DNA of 25,980 nucleotides from an uncultured Cellvibrio sp. (GTDB taxonomy: Bacteria > Pseudomonadota > Gammaproteobacteria > Pseudomonadales > Cellvibrionaceae), in NCBI GenBank assembly GCA_946482345.1, contig CAMLRJ010000005.1:1-25980 (forward strand). Direction: 5' to 3'. Positions 25,850 to 25,980 of this stretch are shown in pieces (position 1 is the stretch's first letter; every line of letters starts with the position of its first letter). The notes under the pieces are model-generated. The model worked only from the letters and a program-made list of their open reading frames with translations. It ran no database searches and was not told the origin of the DNA. The translations under genes were made by a program, and so were the position numbers.

Positions 25850-25980
25850 ATGCAAACCATCGCCAATATTGCAGTTGCCTTGATCGCACTGTTGCACTTT
25901 TACATCATGATCCTGGAAATGTTTCTGTGGCATAAACCCAAAGGCAGAAAAGTGTTTGGGACCAGCCGGGAATTTGCAGA
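25850..25980 (+). CDS. DUF1304 family membrane protein, N-terminal part (3' end outside window)
   Basis: The first 43 codons of a small integral membrane protein: MQTIANIAVALIALLHFYIM then ILEMFLW and GRKVFGTSREFA. The HFYIMILEMFLW stretch followed by GRK-FG is typical of DUF1304 proteins, which have four membrane helices and an unknown function. AAAGGAA about eight bases before the ATG supports the start. It is separate from the GH3 gene, with the hairpin in between. Confidence 0.85.
   Translation, partial: MQTIANIAVALIALLHFYIMILEMFLWHKPKGRKVFGTSREFA

Overview
The window looks like chromosomal DNA of a gammaproteobacterium, most probably a Cellvibrio-like member of the Cellvibrionaceae. This is an inference from gene content and moderate GC. 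The core gene order (kdsD-kdsC-lptCAB-rpoN-hpf-ptsN-rapZ-ptsO, then mlaC-ibaG-murA-hisG-hisD-algW) matches the Pseudomonas/E. coli layout, and the right end carries secreted polysaccharide hydrolases (GH26, GH3). No rRNA, tRNA, CRISPR array, prophage or intact insertion sequence was seen.

Left part (1-3910): the 3' end of a class II fumarase gene converges on a DUF2789 gene. Then come an orphan TfpX/TfpZ-type pilin accessory protein and a HisC-like PLP aminotransferase. The aminotransferase ends in a coiled-coil tail that reads like the C-terminus of an IS3-family OrfA. A REP-like palindrome lies just beyond it.

Centre left (3443-11543, all minus strand): one long operon-like run starts from a good sigma-70 promoter in front of kdsD. 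It makes Kdo precursors (KdsD, KdsC), exports LPS (LptC, LptA, LptB), and carries sigma-54 with the nitrogen-PTS set (RpoN, HPF, PtsN, RapZ, NPr). DarP and a small membrane-anchored protein of unknown function follow. RpoN has an unusually long acidic region II.

Centre (11746-17375, plus strand): where other genomes carry mlaFED there is only an unrecognised 136-codon gene with its own terminator, followed by mlaC. mlaB is absent. The BolA-family gene ibaG is interrupted by an in-frame TAA and is flanked by GGGGAGG-type palindromes. murA, short-form hisG and hisD follow, with a Phd/VapC toxin-antitoxin pair inserted between hisG and hisD. No hisC follows hisD.

Right part (17386-25980): algW/degS and zapG (yhcB) on the minus strand are divergent from an alpha/beta hydrolase, zapE and an SMP-30-like lactonase gene, the last translationally coupled to zapE. 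A pentapeptide-repeat protein comes next. A secreted GH26 beta-mannanase and a GH3 beta-glucosidase-type enzyme lie 44 bases apart and probably degrade mannan or glucomannan together. The window ends in the start of a DUF1304 membrane protein gene.

I did not find a convincing wholly new system. The strongest leads are the aminotransferase-IS3 tail fusion, the eroded mla/ibaG segment with its orphan gene, and the toxin-antitoxin insertion in the his cluster.
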